Of a stretch of 33,432 nt of DNA, positions 7,602 through 16,943 are shown in pieces. The notes below the pieces were generated by a model. It was given only the letters and a program-made list of their open reading frames with translations, ran no database searches and had not been told where the DNA came from. This DNA is from CAUZJO01 sp963580245 (GTDB taxonomy: Bacteria > Sumerlaeota > Sumerlaeia > MVZB01), in the NCBI GenBank assembly GCA_963580245.1, contig CAUZJO010000037.1, positions 1-33,432 of the forward strand, given 5' to 3'. The first letter of the stretch is position 1. The number at the start of each line of letters is the position of its first letter. Position numbers and translations under genes: made by a program.

Positions 7602-10600
7602 TCACTCTTCGCGTAGCACCGACAACAGCGGCCCGCGCAAGGCCAGAAACGTCGCCAGCAGCGTCCAAGCAAGGCCGCTGACGAAAATGGCCGCCAGCAT
7701 GACGACGATCGTCGTCACCGGGACCTCCGCGCCGGGCGAGACGAGGACCGGCAAGACCGCCAGGAGCGCCGCGACCACCCCGCACCCCAACCCGGCCAGG
7801 AGCAGCCACCCATGCTCGGTCAAGATCAACCGGCGGATGCGCCCCAACTCGAAACCGACCGCGCGCAACAGCGCCATCTCACTGCGCCGTTCCAGCACGT
7901 TGCGCAACACCACCATCCCCAGCCCCACGCAACCCAGCAGCATCCCCATCCCGCCGAGGATCAGGAAGATCGACAGGTAGGTGTTCTCGACCGCATTGAA
8001 CGCCGCGAGCCGCTCGGCGGCGGGCGTCAGGTCCAGCCCGACCGGCTCCAGCCCGCGCCCGAGGGCCCGCGAGACCTCGGCCATCCGCTCGGGCGGGGCG
8101 TCGATCAAGAACGCCCTGTACCCGGCCGCCGAGGGGAAGCACTTAACGAAATTGCGTTCGCTGATGATCAGTCCACCCTGCAGGATCGAGTTGGCCACCA
8201 TGCCGACGATCTGGACGTTGAACAGCTCGCCGTTCTCGGCCTTGTAGGTCAGCAGGTCGCCAAGCCCCAGGCCCAGTGCCCAGATGACCGTGGCCTCGTC
8301 GCCGACGGCCGCGACGGTCCCATCGGGCAATTCCGCCGCTAGCACGCGCCACGGTTGGTCCCTGAAGTCATCGAGGGCGACCTCGTTGAAAGTGAAGGGC
8401 CCCAGCGGAACCATCGTCGCGACGTTGACCCCGAACAGGCGCGGCTGCTGGGCGCGATTGAGGTTGAGGCAACTCGCCTCGTCGCCCTCGTTCATGCGTA
8501 GCGGCACGACCCCGACGCCGGCCATCTCGTCCTCTTCCAGGCCATAAACCTCCCGCCCGGCCGGGCTGTTGAGGTCTTGCAGCACGGGCAGCGTCGATTC
8601 GCCGTAGAACTCAAAGCCGCCCGTCCCCGCCGACCGTGCATGGGCATCGCGTTGGGCGTCTTTGCGGTTCGCGCCGACGGCGATGATCAGGAACGAGCCG
8701 GCGGCCAGGAGGCCAATGGTCGTTAGGCTGCGCCCGCGCCGGCGCATGCAGCCACGCAGGGCCAGGCTCCCCAGCGTCACCGTCGAGCGATCCGAAGCCC
8801 GCGCCAGCGAGCCGATCAACGCCTGGCTGATCAACAAGCCGCTGATCAACAAGAGCCCCCCGGCTCCGAAGAACATCTCCGGATTCATCCGCCCGCGGCC
8901 CAGGCCCGCGATGAGCATGATCAGTGCCAACCCGAGTCCCAGGCCGCCCAGCAGCCAGAGGCGGCGGCCGGGTTTGCTCGAACCGCCGCCCATCGCCTGG
9001 TCGCTCCCGCATCCGGTCAGCAATTCCCGAACCTGACGCCTCCCCTGGCGCCGGATCATGAGCCAGATCGTCAACGCGGAGACGAACACCGAGATGACCA
9101 TGCCCAGCACGACCGTCCTTGGCTCGGCATGATAGGTCAGGGCCGACGTGCCCACCGCGTCGCGCCAGATCGTCGTCAGGCCGCGAATGATCCCGCGCGT
9201 GTAAAGCATCCCGGCCGCCCCGCCGATCGCGGACCCCACCAGCGACAACACACCCGCCTCGAGCATCATCAGCCCCCGGACGCGCCGCGGCCGCAGCCCG
9301 ACCGCCAACAGCGTCCCAATCTCCTCGCTACGCTGCTCGACGCCAAAGACGAACAACAGCCCGGTCAGCATCAGCGCCGAGAAAATCAGGAAGAAGCTGA
9401 ATCCGAGAAACAGACCGCCAAAACCGATGGCCTGGTCGCCCGCTGCCATGGCCGCGCCCCGCACGTCGCTGAAAAAGAGCCCCACGTCGGCGGGATCGAG
9501 CGTCGCCTGGTAGGCCCCGGCCAGCCGATCGGCCTCGGCCTCGGGCGGATCCTTCTCAGGCACCCGCGAGCGCACGGCCGTCAGGTCGCCAAACCGGTTG
9601 CGCCACAGACGCCGGCCGGTCTCCAGCGAGACGAACGCCTTGGGCGTGCCCCGATAGTCGTCCCAATACTGCTCATCCTTGTCGCGGATGCGCGCGAGCT
9701 CGATCGGGATGCCCGGCTCCCACTGGGCGCAGTCATCGGCATCGGCCAGGCCGGGATAGGGCGGCATCAGCTCGCGATCGGCGGCCAGCCCGTCGATGGC
9801 CACGATCGCCTGCACGCGCAGCCGCTCGGTCCGCTCCTCGAGCGCGCGCATCGGCCCGATGGCGTAATAGGTCATGTCCAGTTCATCCCCAAGCCCGATC
9901 CCAAGGTCGTCGGCCAGCCAGGCGTTGAGGACGATATCGCCCTCGCCGATGCGCGGCGGCAGGGGCGGCGGCAAGCTGCGGTCCGAGTCGTCCTCGAACG
10001 CGTATCCCACCGCCGAGACCATCGAATAAGGGGTGGAGTGCTCACCCGCCCGCAGCTCGTTCACGAAATAGGTCAGCACCCCAAGCGCGGCGGGATCGAT
10101 CTCCTCGGCGGCGCGGACCACGCTGGGTTCCAGGAAAATGCGCCCGCTGCGCAGTTCGATGCCCTGCTCCTCGGACAAGGCGCGCACTTCGAGGTCCGCG
10201 TCGGCCAATTGCCAGCTCTCCTCGATGGCGGCTTGGAGGCCCTCGGGCTGGGAGAGTTCGCCGTGGCGCTGGACGGCACTGGCGGGGCCCAGCAGCATGG
10301 CGTTGGCGCGGCCCTCCATCTCGACCTTCTCGCCGAGCCAGTCAAGCGGGACGAAGGCGTTGAGCGGCGCGATCTGGTCGGCGCGGGGGCTGAAGTGACC
10401 GAACTGGTCGGGACCGGCGATCGCCGCGACCTCGAGCCGAAACGCGACGGTCCGGTCCGATTCGGTCGAGAGCGGCGCGTCGGCCGGCATCAGGCTCGGT
10501 TTCTCCACGCGAAGCAAGACGAGATCGCCGACCCCGGCGCCGAGCTTGGCGGCGAGCCGGTCGTTGAGGACCACCGTGTCGCTACTGTATTGATTCGGGG

Positions 10601-11045
10601 ACCCGTCCGCGGACCGCGACCCGATGAGCGGCTCCGACTCCCCCGATCGCCAGAAGCGCTCGTCCACGCCGAGAATCGAGACGCGGTTGGCCCTCAATTG
10701 CTCGGGGCCGCCGCGGACCATCCCGCGGACCATCAGGAGGGGCGCCGGCTCGATCCGGCCGGACGCGTCGCCCTCGGCCTCGCCCGCTCCGGGGACCCAT
10801 TCGGCGAGCGTGGCCGCCAAGTCTTCCGCCAAGTCCGTCCGAAACAGGCGGTCCTGGGTCAGGATAGCCATTTGGACCTGACCCAGCCGCGACAGCGCGA
10901 TCGATTCAAGGCTATGGCTGACCGAATCGCCGACCGCCAATGCCCCGACCAAAACCGCGCACGCCACCGCGACGCCCAGCACAACGCCCAAGTGCGTCCG
11001 CCAGTAGTACCGCAGGCTCTTGATGATGTAAGTCCAGGCACTCAT
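7602..11045 (-). CDS. Giant ABC transporter permease with two FtsX domains
   Basis: This 1147-residue integral membrane protein is a MacB/FtsX-type permease, partner of the ATPase gene 61 bases upstream. The first helix (VVLGVAVACAVLVGALAV, about 21-38) is followed by a large extracytoplasmic region to about 540. A first FtsX block of three helices follows (FSFFLIFSALMLTGLLFVFG, then LMMLEAGVLSLVGSAIGG). Two helices near 690-745 come next, then a second N-terminal-type helix (LTTIGLLAAGSFLIIAVGA). After another extracytoplasmic region, the C-terminal FtsX block contains LERRSEMALLRAVGF, the EMALLRAVG loop that contacts the ATPase. The phrase SCLNLNRAQQPRLFGVN is typical of very long permeases seen in planctomycetes and acidobacteria. 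Such type VII ABC systems move lipoproteins, peptides or small products out of the inner membrane, or act as mechanotransmitters; the substrate here is unknown. Confidence 0.88.
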   Translation of the reverse strand: MSAWTYIIKSLRYYWRTHLGVVLGVAVACAVLVGALAVGDSVSHSLESIALSRLGQVQMAILTQDRLFRTDLAEDLAATLAEWVPGAGEAEGDASGRIEPAPLLMVRGMVRGGPEQLRANRVSILGVDERFWRSGESEPLIGSRSADGSPNQYSSDTVVLNDRLAAKLGAGVGDLVLLRVEKPSLMPADAPLSTESDRTVAFRLEVAAIAGPDQFGHFSPRADQIAPLNAFVPLDWLGEKVEMEGRANAMLLGPASAVQRHGELSQPEGLQAAIEESWQLADADLEVRALSEEQGIELRSGRIFLEPSVVRAAEEIDPAALGVLTYFVNELRAGEHSTPYSMVSAVGYAFEDDSDRSLPPPLPPRIGEGDIVLNAWLADDLGIGLGDELDMTYYAIGPMRALEERTERLRVQAIVAIDGLAADRELMPPYPGLADADDCAQWEPGIPIELARIRDKDEQYWDDYRGTPKAFVSLETGRRLWRNRFGDLTAVRSRVPEKDPPEAEADRLAGAYQATLDPADVGLFFSDVRGAAMAAGDQAIGFGGLFLGFSFFLIFSALMLTGLLFVFGVEQRSEEIGTLLAVGLRPRRVRGLMMLEAGVLSLVGSAIGGAAGMLYTRGIIRGLTTIWRDAVGTSALTYHAEPRTVVLGMVISVFVSALTIWLMIRRQGRRQVRELLTGCGSDQAMGGGSSKPGRRLWLLGGLGLGLALIMLIAGLGRGRMNPEMFFGAGGLLLISGLLISQALIGSLARASDRSTVTLGSLALRGCMRRRGRSLTTIGLLAAGSFLIIAVGANRKDAQRDAHARSAGTGGFEFYGESTLPVLQDLNSPAGREVYGLEEDEMAGVGVVPLRMNEGDEASCLNLNRAQQPRLFGVNVATMVPLGPFTFNEVALDDFRDQPWRVLAAELPDGTVAAVGDEATVIWALGLGLGDLLTYKAENGELFNVQIVGMVANSILQGGLIISERNFVKCFPSAAGYRAFLIDAPPERMAEVSRALGRGLEPVGLDLTPAAERLAAFNAVENTYLSIFLILGGMGMLLGCVGLGMVVLRNVLERRSEMALLRAVGFELGRIRRLILTEHGWLLLAGLGCGVVAALLAVLPVLVSPGAEVPVTTIVVMLAAIFVSGLAWTLLATFLALRGPLLSVLREE

Positions 11046-11106
11046 GCCCTAATTCCACCCGTGAAACACGCCAGCGACGGGAACGCCGCGGCCGGCGACG
11101 CCCCGC

Positions 11107-11811
11107 TTAGGTCTGCTTCAACTCCGCGTTATTCAGCTCGAAGACCCGCCCCAGCCGGGCGGCGAGGTCCCGGGCGTGGGTGACGACGATCATTGTGATC
11201 CCCTCTTCGCGATTGAGCGCCACGAGCAGGTCCATCAGGCTTTCGGCGTGCTCGCGGTCCAGCGCGCCGGTCGGCTCATCGGCCAGCAGCAGCTTCGGCT
11301 GGTTGATCAGCGCGCGCACCAGCGTGATCCGTTGGCGTTCGCCGCCCGAGAGCTGGCCAGGGCGATGCGCCATGCGCTCGCGCAGGCCGACGCGTTCGAT
11401 CAGGCGGACCGCCCGGCCCTTGATCTCCGAGTTCATGACCCGCGACGGATCGGCCAGCGTCGGGACCAGCACGTTTTCCAGGACGGTCAGTTGAGGCAGC
11501 AGGTGATGGAGCTGGAACACGAACCCGATCCGGGTGTTGCGCAGCTTCGCCAGGGCGCGGTCGTCGAGCGTCGCAAGGTCCTCGCCCCCCAGCAGCACCT
11601 GGCCGGAAGTGGGGCGGTCCAGCGTGCCGATGATGTTGAGCAACGTGCTCTTGCCGGAACCCGAGGGGCCGATGATGGCCAGCGACTCGCCCGCGGCCAC
11701 TTCAAGCGAGATTCCGCTGAGGACAAGCGCACCTTTGGCGCCCGCGACCGCCTCGTATCGTTTCGAGACATCGATTAACTGAAGCAGTGGGGGCGGCGCA
11801 TCGGCGTTCAT
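11107..11811 (-). CDS. ABC transporter ATPase, LolD/MacB type
   Basis: This 234-residue nucleotide-binding protein powers the adjacent FtsX-type permease. Walker A is GPSGSGKST at residues 48-56, the Q-loop glutamine is at 100 (FVFQLHHLLP), and the signature LSGGERQR is at 154-161. Walker B plus catalytic glutamate is LLLADEP at 174-180, with the D-loop in TGALD, and the switch histidine is His212. The phrase FQLHHLLPQLTVLENV is characteristic of the LolD/MacB subfamily. The gene begins only four bases after the stop of the PaaK-like ligase, with GGAGG inside the ligase's last codons, so the two are almost certainly co-transcribed and perhaps translationally linked. Confidence 0.95.
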   Translation of the reverse strand: MNADAPPPLLQLIDVSKRYEAVAGAKGALVLSGISLEVAAGESLAIIGPSGSGKSTLLNIIGTLDRPTSGQVLLGGEDLATLDDRALAKLRNTRIGFVFQLHHLLPQLTVLENVLVPTLADPSRVMNSEIKGRAVRLIERVGLRERMAHRPGQLSGGERQRITLVRALINQPKLLLADEPTGALDREHAESLMDLLVALNREEGITMIVVTHARDLAARLGRVFELNNAELKQT

Positions 11812-11815
11812 GGAA

Positions 11816-13114
11816 TCATGAATCCTCCGCCCAGGTCCAGCGCCGGGCTTTCATCTCGAATCGCGGCAGCGATCCGGCGTCGGCCAGCGTAACCGGAACG
11901 CGCAGCATGAAGGCCGCGGCCAAAGCGGTCTCGAGGCGACGCGCCAGGCCCGGCGCATCCTCGCAACCGGACGCGGGTTCGATCTGGATGCGCAATTCGT
12001 CCATCGTCCGCCGTTTGGAAACCTCGACGCGATACTCGGCGACGCCGTTAATCCCACGCACAACCTCCTCGACGGCGCTGGGATAGACGTTGACGCCTCG
12101 GATCGTGATCATATCATCCAGCCGCGCCAGGATGCCCCCCTCCAGTGCCATGTCATATCGCCCACACGCGCATTGCCCCGGCGGTTCGCGGCGAACGAGA
12201 TCGCCGGTCCGGTAGCGAATCGCGGGAGACCCCAACCGGCCCAGCGTTGTGAGGACCAATTCGCCGCTCTGACCCGGTTCGCTGGGCTCGGCGGTTTCCG
12301 GATCGATCACCTCGGCGACGTAGGCCGATTCGATCACGTGCAGCCAGCCGGTCCGGCGCGGGCATTCGAACGTCACCGGCCCGACCTCGGTCATCCCGTG
12401 ATGATCGAACACTCGCGCGCCGGGCCACAGGCTCTCGATGCGCGCGCGCGTGGCGGGGACGCTCCCGCCGGGCTCGCCGGCCACGATGATCACGCGCACC
12501 CGCGAGCCGCTCAGGTCGATCCGTTCCTCGCGCGCCGCCTCGGCCAGCCGCAGGGCATAGGTCGGCGTGCAACACAGGACCGTGGCGGCGTTATCCAACA
12601 TCGCCCGCAGCCGCGCCGCGCTCGCGAGACCCCCGCCCGGCAAGCTCAGGCAACCCATTTTCGCGGCGGCCTCGAAAGCCAGCCAGAAGCCGATGAACGG
12701 CCCGAACGAGAAGGCGAAGTAAACGCGATCGCCGGGCCCGACCCCCGCCGCCTCGAAGACCACGCGCCAATTGTCGACCATCCATTCCCAACTCCGCGGC
12801 GTATCGAGCCAGCGTAGCGGCGTGCCGGTCGTCGCGCTGGTTTGGCTGAACCGGTTATACGTTTCGAGCGGATACGTCAGATTGGTCCCGTACGGTGGAT
12901 GCGCGAGCTGGTCGTCGACCAGCTCTTGTTTGGAGGTAAACGGGAGGCTTGACAAGACGCCGGTCAGATCATCCATCGGTTGTTCAAACAGTTTTCGATC
13001 AAACTTCCGCCCGTAGAACTTGTTTCCCTTGCTCAGCTCTTGAAACAGTTCACTCAACCGAGCGCATTGCCGTTTCCTGATCTCGTCCACGCTTGGGAAT
13101 CGTCCCGTTGTCAT
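11816..13114 (-). CDS. PaaK-like phenylacetate/aryl-CoA ligase (ANL superfamily)
   Basis: This 432-residue adenylate-forming enzyme resembles phenylacetate-CoA ligase and coenzyme F390 synthetase. These activate a carboxylate with ATP and usually pass it to CoA. The ATP-binding motif is TSATTGTP at 92-99, the A5 motif is GMTE at 240-243, and the A7 motif is RYRTGDL at 300-306. The hinge and C-terminal domain begin at RLDDMITIRGVNVYPSAVEE (331-350). The final conserved lysine is probably in RFEMKARRW near the C-terminus. Cys251, His259, Cys315 and Cys317 could form a metal site as in some PaaK-like proteins (inference). Its place between a membrane protein and an ABC exporter, downstream of a chorismate-lyase-like gene and a thioesterase, suggests an aromatic acid substrate, but sequence alone does not fix it. 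Confidence 0.88.
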   Translation of the reverse strand: MTTGRFPSVDEIRKRQCARLSELFQELSKGNKFYGRKFDRKLFEQPMDDLTGVLSSLPFTSKQELVDDQLAHPPYGTNLTYPLETYNRFSQTSATTGTPLRWLDTPRSWEWMVDNWRVVFEAAGVGPGDRVYFAFSFGPFIGFWLAFEAAAKMGCLSLPGGGLASAARLRAMLDNAATVLCCTPTYALRLAEAAREERIDLSGSRVRVIIVAGEPGGSVPATRARIESLWPGARVFDHHGMTEVGPVTFECPRRTGWLHVIESAYVAEVIDPETAEPSEPGQSGELVLTTLGRLGSPAIRYRTGDLVRREPPGQCACGRYDMALEGGILARLDDMITIRGVNVYPSAVEEVVRGINGVAEYRVEVSKRRTMDELRIQIEPASGCEDAPGLARRLETALAAAFMLRVPVTLADAGSLPRFEMKARRWTWAEDS

Positions 13115-13139
13115 GTTCTTCTTCGTTCACGGCCCTGGT

Positions 13140-13694
13140 TTATCCGCCGTCGTTCACTTGGCGGACTTGAGCGGCCTTCGGTGCCTTGCCGGCGGTCGGC
13201 GGTGGTTTGTAAAGCGTCACCAAGCAACCACCCAGGGCCGCCAGCAAGATGCCCGCGACGAATTGCCAGCGCAGCGCCCCGAGGCCACCGGCCGGCGGAT
13301 GGACCATCATGACCACGATCGCGTTCACGATCGGCGCGCCGGCGAAGATAATCGACATCACCACGGTCGGCGAGCCCTTGGCGCCGAACGCCAGCAACAC
13401 GCAGAAGGCTCCCGCCGCGCCGACAATCCCCGCCAACAAAGACCAAATCATCCCCTTGGCCGGGAAACTCCAGTCGGTTCCGCCGGCCACCAACAAGACC
13501 AGCGGCGCCACAACGGCCGTCAGAAAATACGCGAGCCCCACGAACAGGAACGCCTTATAACGCCCAAGGACCGGATCGGCCATCCCGGCCTGACCGGTGT
13601 GGAGAAAGACTCCGTAAAGCCCCCACGACACGACCGTCATCAAAGCGAATATCAACCACATCAACCCATGCTGATCAGCGCTGCCCGCTGGCAT
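13140..13694 (-). CDS. EamA-like (DMT superfamily) half-size transporter
   Basis: This 184-residue protein has five predicted membrane helices at about 11-31, 48-71, 82-104, 108-131 and 144-162. They are arranged as in a single EamA domain of the drug/metabolite transporter superfamily. Full-size members have ten helices, so this protein would have to act as a dimer. The tail (163-184) is polar and basic. The ATG at 13694 is preceded by AAGGGGAAA at good distance, which supports this start over the internal methionine at residue 12. It lies 25 bases upstream of the PaaK-like gene and 100 bases downstream of the thioesterase, all on one strand. Export or uptake of a small metabolite is the likely role; the substrate is unknown. 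Confidence 0.8.
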   Translation of the reverse strand: MPAGSADQHGLMWLIFALMTVVSWGLYGVFLHTGQAGMADPVLGRYKAFLFVGLAYFLTAVVAPLVLLVAGGTDWSFPAKGMIWSLLAGIVGAAGAFCVLLAFGAKGSPTVVMSIIFAGAPIVNAIVVMMVHPPAGGLGALRWQFVAGILLAALGGCLVTLYKPPPTAGKAPKAAQVRQVNDGG

Positions 13695-13794
13695 CGTGTA
13701 TTTCCCCTTTTTACCCGCGAATCAGGCCCATCACGCTAAATGGAACCTCACTTCTGCCCGCCATGCGCGTGATGAGCGTACATTGAACGTCTTT

Positions 13795-14232
13795 CTACTC
13801 CGACGGAGCCGCCTCGATCATCCTGGTAAAGTTCTCCGGTATTTCGATCGATGTCATCCCGCTTCCATTCTCATCCAGTACCACGCAAACCGACGTGCAC
13901 GTCCCTCGCGCGACTTCGACCTTTTGATCGCCTTCCAGTTTGCTGAATATCGACTCGTACAAGATCGACCTGGCCTTAACCGCGCGAACGACCAAGTGTA
14001 TCTCGATCTCATCCTCGAAACGCACCGGCCGTTTGAATTGACAGCTCGCGTCCACGCGCGGCCAGCCGATCGTTTTCCCATCGACCTCCTGGTGAATCGA
14101 TAGACCCAGCGAGCGGAAAAAGGCGTGCTCGGCGGCTTCCATGTAGCGAAAGAAGTTAGCGAAATGGACGATCCCGGCCATGTCGGTCTCCACGAACTCG
14201 ACGCGGCGGGTGATCTTGAATTCGTAAGGCAT
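13795..14232 (-). CDS. Hotdog-fold acyl-CoA thioesterase (4HBT/YbgC family)
   Basis: This 145-residue single hotdog-domain protein is of the YbgC/4-hydroxybenzoyl-CoA thioesterase family. The family motif is clear: VEFVETDMAGIVHFANFFRY, with catalytic Asp17 and the YMEAAEHAFFRSLGL helix following. The rest shows the expected strands, including CQFKRPVRFEDEIEIHLVV and ARGTCTSVCVVLDENG. Enzymes of this type cleave acyl- or aroyl-CoA thioesters. GAGAGAGG upstream of the ATG is a reasonable ribosome site. With a PaaK-like ligase and a chorismate-lyase-like gene nearby, an aroyl-CoA substrate is possible. YbgC proteins with short-chain acyl substrates elsewhere make that only an inference. Confidence 0.9.
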   Translation of the reverse strand: MPYEFKITRRVEFVETDMAGIVHFANFFRYMEAAEHAFFRSLGLSIHQEVDGKTIGWPRVDASCQFKRPVRFEDEIEIHLVVRAVKARSILYESIFSKLEGDQKVEVARGTCTSVCVVLDENGSGMTSIEIPENFTRMIEAAPSE

Positions 14233-14322
14233 TTCGTCGAGCCTCTCTCAGCCGCGAATCAACCGTATCGCGAAAATCATCCCACCCATTTCGATCACGC
14301 CCTTCGCGGGCCCATCATTCGT

Positions 14323-15609
14323 TCAGGCCACGGCCGTCCGATAGAACTCACCGATCTCCCGCGCCATGCGATCCACGCCGAACCCCTCGAAGACCGCCCG
14401 GCGCCCGCGCTCGGCATGGGCCCGGGCCCGGTCGGGATCGGTCAGCAGCGATTCAAGCGCGTCGGCCAAGGCCCCCGGGTCGTCCGGCTCGCAGAGCATG
14501 CCGCCGCCGGTCGCCTCGATCAATTCCGGAAACGCCCCATGGCGCGGCTGGACGACCGGAATCCCGGCGGCCAGGGCCTCGAGGACATAAAGCCCAAACG
14601 CCTCGCCATACGTTGCGGGCGTCGAGAAAACCGTCAGCCCTTTGAGGAACGCCAACTTCTCCACCCGCGTCATGTTCGGCGACCACTGGACCGCTTCTCC
14701 AAGCCCGTGCTCGGCGAGACGGCTTCGCAGGCCCTCGACGTACGGCTCATCGGCCGGGGTCATGCTGCCGCCGACGCGCAGCCGCAGGTTCCTCGTCCGC
14801 TCGCCCCGCCGCAGCTCAATGAACGCCTCGACCAGCGTCGTCAAGCCCTTGCCGTGCATCATCCGGGCCAGGAAGCCGACGGTGGGGGTCGCGGGCGGGG
14901 CGGCCGCCGGCTCATAACCCTCCAGGTCGATCCCATTGTAAATCACCCGCACGCGGGCCGGATCAAGGCCCAATCGCTCGCGCATCCGGTCCCCATAATA
15001 ATGACTGACGGCGATAAATCCATCGATATCGCGGACCCGCTCGGCAAGGAGCTCCCAGGCCCGCTCGCGCCAGGGCTGGGCGAGCGAATCGAGAAACGCG
15101 TCCTCCCCGTGGAGCGTGCAGAAGACGGGGACACCGAGCTTGTGCTTGATCGGCCGCGCCAGCCCGGCCAGCAGTAAGTTGGCCAGGCTGACGAGCTGCG
15201 GCTTCTCCTCGCCCGCGAGCCAATCGAGCAGCCGGTCCAGTTCCTTGCGCTGCGGGCTCTGTTCCCCATGGAGCATCGCGAGCGTCATCTCGCCCAGGTC
15301 TTGGGCCCGCGTCATGTGGGTCTTGTTCGCCATCCAGCGCAGCAGGCCACGCGCGTCGAAGGCCCGATCCACCCAACGCGGTGTGTGGCGAAAGACCGAG
15401 AGCTTCTGTTGTAGGTAAACGTTGATGCCCCCGAAGAACAGCGGGCGCTCGCCGTCGGGCTCTTCCCCTTCGGCCAGGATCGGCAGGTACATGGGCAGGA
15501 TGATGGCGTCGTGACCCAGCCGCCGCAACGCCGGCGCCAGCGCTTGATCGCGAATACAATTGCCGCAATGGAAATTGCCGGTGCCGGGCGTCAACAGGAC
15601 GATTTTCAT
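14323..15609 (-). CDS. GT4-family glycosyltransferase
   Basis: This 428-residue GT-B glycosyltransferase of family 4 transfers a sugar from a nucleotide-sugar donor. The N-terminal domain opens MKIVLLTPGTGNFHCGNCIR, followed by VFCTLHGEDAFLDSL. The C-terminal donor domain has RVIYNGIDLEGY, VGFLARMMHGKGLTTLVEAF and the EX7E motif in EAFGLYVLEALAAGIPVVQP. The open frame extends far upstream, but the ATG at 15609 gives the natural N-terminus and overlaps the stop of the flavoprotein gene as ATGA. The two proteins are therefore almost certainly translationally coupled, which suggests that the sugar goes on the flavoenzyme's product or on a common lipid or aromatic acceptor. Confidence 0.92.
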   Translation of the reverse strand: MKIVLLTPGTGNFHCGNCIRDQALAPALRRLGHDAIILPMYLPILAEGEEPDGERPLFFGGINVYLQQKLSVFRHTPRWVDRAFDARGLLRWMANKTHMTRAQDLGEMTLAMLHGEQSPQRKELDRLLDWLAGEEKPQLVSLANLLLAGLARPIKHKLGVPVFCTLHGEDAFLDSLAQPWRERAWELLAERVRDIDGFIAVSHYYGDRMRERLGLDPARVRVIYNGIDLEGYEPAAAPPATPTVGFLARMMHGKGLTTLVEAFIELRRGERTRNLRLRVGGSMTPADEPYVEGLRSRLAEHGLGEAVQWSPNMTRVEKLAFLKGLTVFSTPATYGEAFGLYVLEALAAGIPVVQPRHGAFPELIEATGGGMLCEPDDPGALADALESLLTDPDRARAHAERGRRAVFEGFGVDRMAREIGEFYRTAVA

Positions 15610-16874
15610 CGCGCCGGTTCCAGCGGGCGACCGTGTTCGAGCGGCTCCGGAATCCGGGCGAACTCCCCGACCGCTTTGAACAACTCCGCGAAATCTCGCG
15701 ACAGGTTCCCGATCAGGCAATCGGTCAGGTCGCCCTTGAGGTGGGGGTGTTTCATCAGCACCGATTTGAACGTAAACGAAGGATCGTAGAAGGCGTAGAC
15801 CAGCTTGCGCATCGCTTCGATCATCGCGACGAGCCGCCCGCCGTAGTCTTCGAAGCACTCGGCCGAAACGTCGCCCGCCCCCAGGGCCGCATCGACCGCG
15901 TCGGCGGCCATCTCGCCGCCGCGCAGGGCCAGGAACACACCCGACGAGAAAACCGGATCGAGAAACGCGAAGGCGTCGCCGGTCAACACCAACCCATTGG
16001 CCGCGCAGTGCCGCGAGCGATAGGAAAAGTCACCCGTCGCCCAGTAGCGCCCCACCTGCCGCGCCGGGGCGAGGTGCTCCTTGATCCACGGGTTGTTCTC
16101 GATCTCACGCCGCATGATCTCGCCGGGATCGCGCGCGTGGCGATAAAGATACTCGCGTTCGGCCACGATCCCGACGCTGACCTTGTCCTCGGGCAGGGGG
16201 ATATACCAAAACCAACCCTTTTCGGGCAGGGAAGCGATGGTCGTCGCGCCTTCGTCGCGGCCGGGATCGCGCACGGCGCCTTCGAAGTACGTCCAGATTG
16301 AGACCTTGTTGAGTTCCGGATCGCGCCGGCGCCAACCGTGACGGACAATGGCAAACGCGTCGCGCCCGCTGGCGTCGATCGTAACCGGCGCATGGAATTC
16401 CTGCTCCTCGCCCGACTCGGCGCGCACCCTGACGCCGACGACGTCTTCGCCGTCCATGATCAACTCGCGCGCGGCGGTAGCCAAACGGACTTCGGCCCCA
16501 TGCTCGCGCGCGTTGTCGAGCAACATGCGATCGAACTCGTCGCGCATCACCTGCCAGGTCTGGGACGCGGGATGATCCAGGTGTTCCGCGAAATAAAACG
16601 GCTGAGAAATCCGCCCATCCACGCCGGCAAACTGTACGCTGAACTTCTTGATGAAGCGCGAGGCCCTGAGCCGCTCGTTCATCCCGATCCGCTCGAGCGT
16701 GAAGTAACAATACGGGAGCAACGATTCACCGATGTGATAACGGGGAAAGCGCTCCTTCTCGAGCACGACGACCCGCTGGCCCTTCTGTGCAAGGACCGTC
16801 GCCGCCGCCGAACCCGCCGGCCCCCCGCCAATGACGATGACATCAAAACGATTGTTATCTGAGTCCACGCCCAA
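15606..16874 (-). CDS. FAD-dependent halogenase-like oxidoreductase
   Basis: This 422-residue flavoprotein belongs to the group that contains flavin-dependent halogenases (CmlS/PrnA-like) and geranylgeranyl-reductase-like enzymes. The FAD-binding GGGPAG is at 16-21, followed by VVVLEKERFPRYHIGESLLP, the hallmark of this group. Lysines 76-77 (FIKKFSVQF) lie where halogenases carry the lysine that forms the chloramine. Residues 220-226 (GWFWYIP) match the halogenase WxWxIP motif. The FAD pyrophosphate site LTGDAFAFLDPVFSSGVFLA is at 297-316. Many genomic homologues with these motifs have no proven halogenase activity, so monooxygenase or reductase is equally possible. It overlaps the glycosyltransferase gene by four bases and follows the chorismate-lyase-like gene after 69 bases. 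Confidence 0.85.
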   Translation of the reverse strand: MGVDSDNNRFDVIVIGGGPAGSAAATVLAQKGQRVVVLEKERFPRYHIGESLLPYCYFTLERIGMNERLRASRFIKKFSVQFAGVDGRISQPFYFAEHLDHPASQTWQVMRDEFDRMLLDNAREHGAEVRLATAARELIMDGEDVVGVRVRAESGEEQEFHAPVTIDASGRDAFAIVRHGWRRRDPELNKVSIWTYFEGAVRDPGRDEGATTIASLPEKGWFWYIPLPEDKVSVGIVAEREYLYRHARDPGEIMRREIENNPWIKEHLAPARQVGRYWATGDFSYRSRHCAANGLVLTGDAFAFLDPVFSSGVFLALRGGEMAADAVDAALGAGDVSAECFEDYGGRLVAMIEAMRKLVYAFYDPSFTFKSVLMKHPHLKGDLTDCLIGNLSRDFAELFKAVGEFARIPEPLEHGRPLEPAR

Positions 16875-16943
16875 CTCAACTCACCCACTCAAGGATCCCC
16901 CAACTCCGAACCAAGCCCTGAAAGGGCGACGGAAAAACCCAGC

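Noticed and set aside
9129..11183. Long plus-strand open frame (684 codons) inside the permease region
   Set aside because: It is antisense to an obvious membrane permease, and its translation is rich in Arg, His, Pro and Gln with no domain pattern. High GC content leaves the opposite strand without stops.
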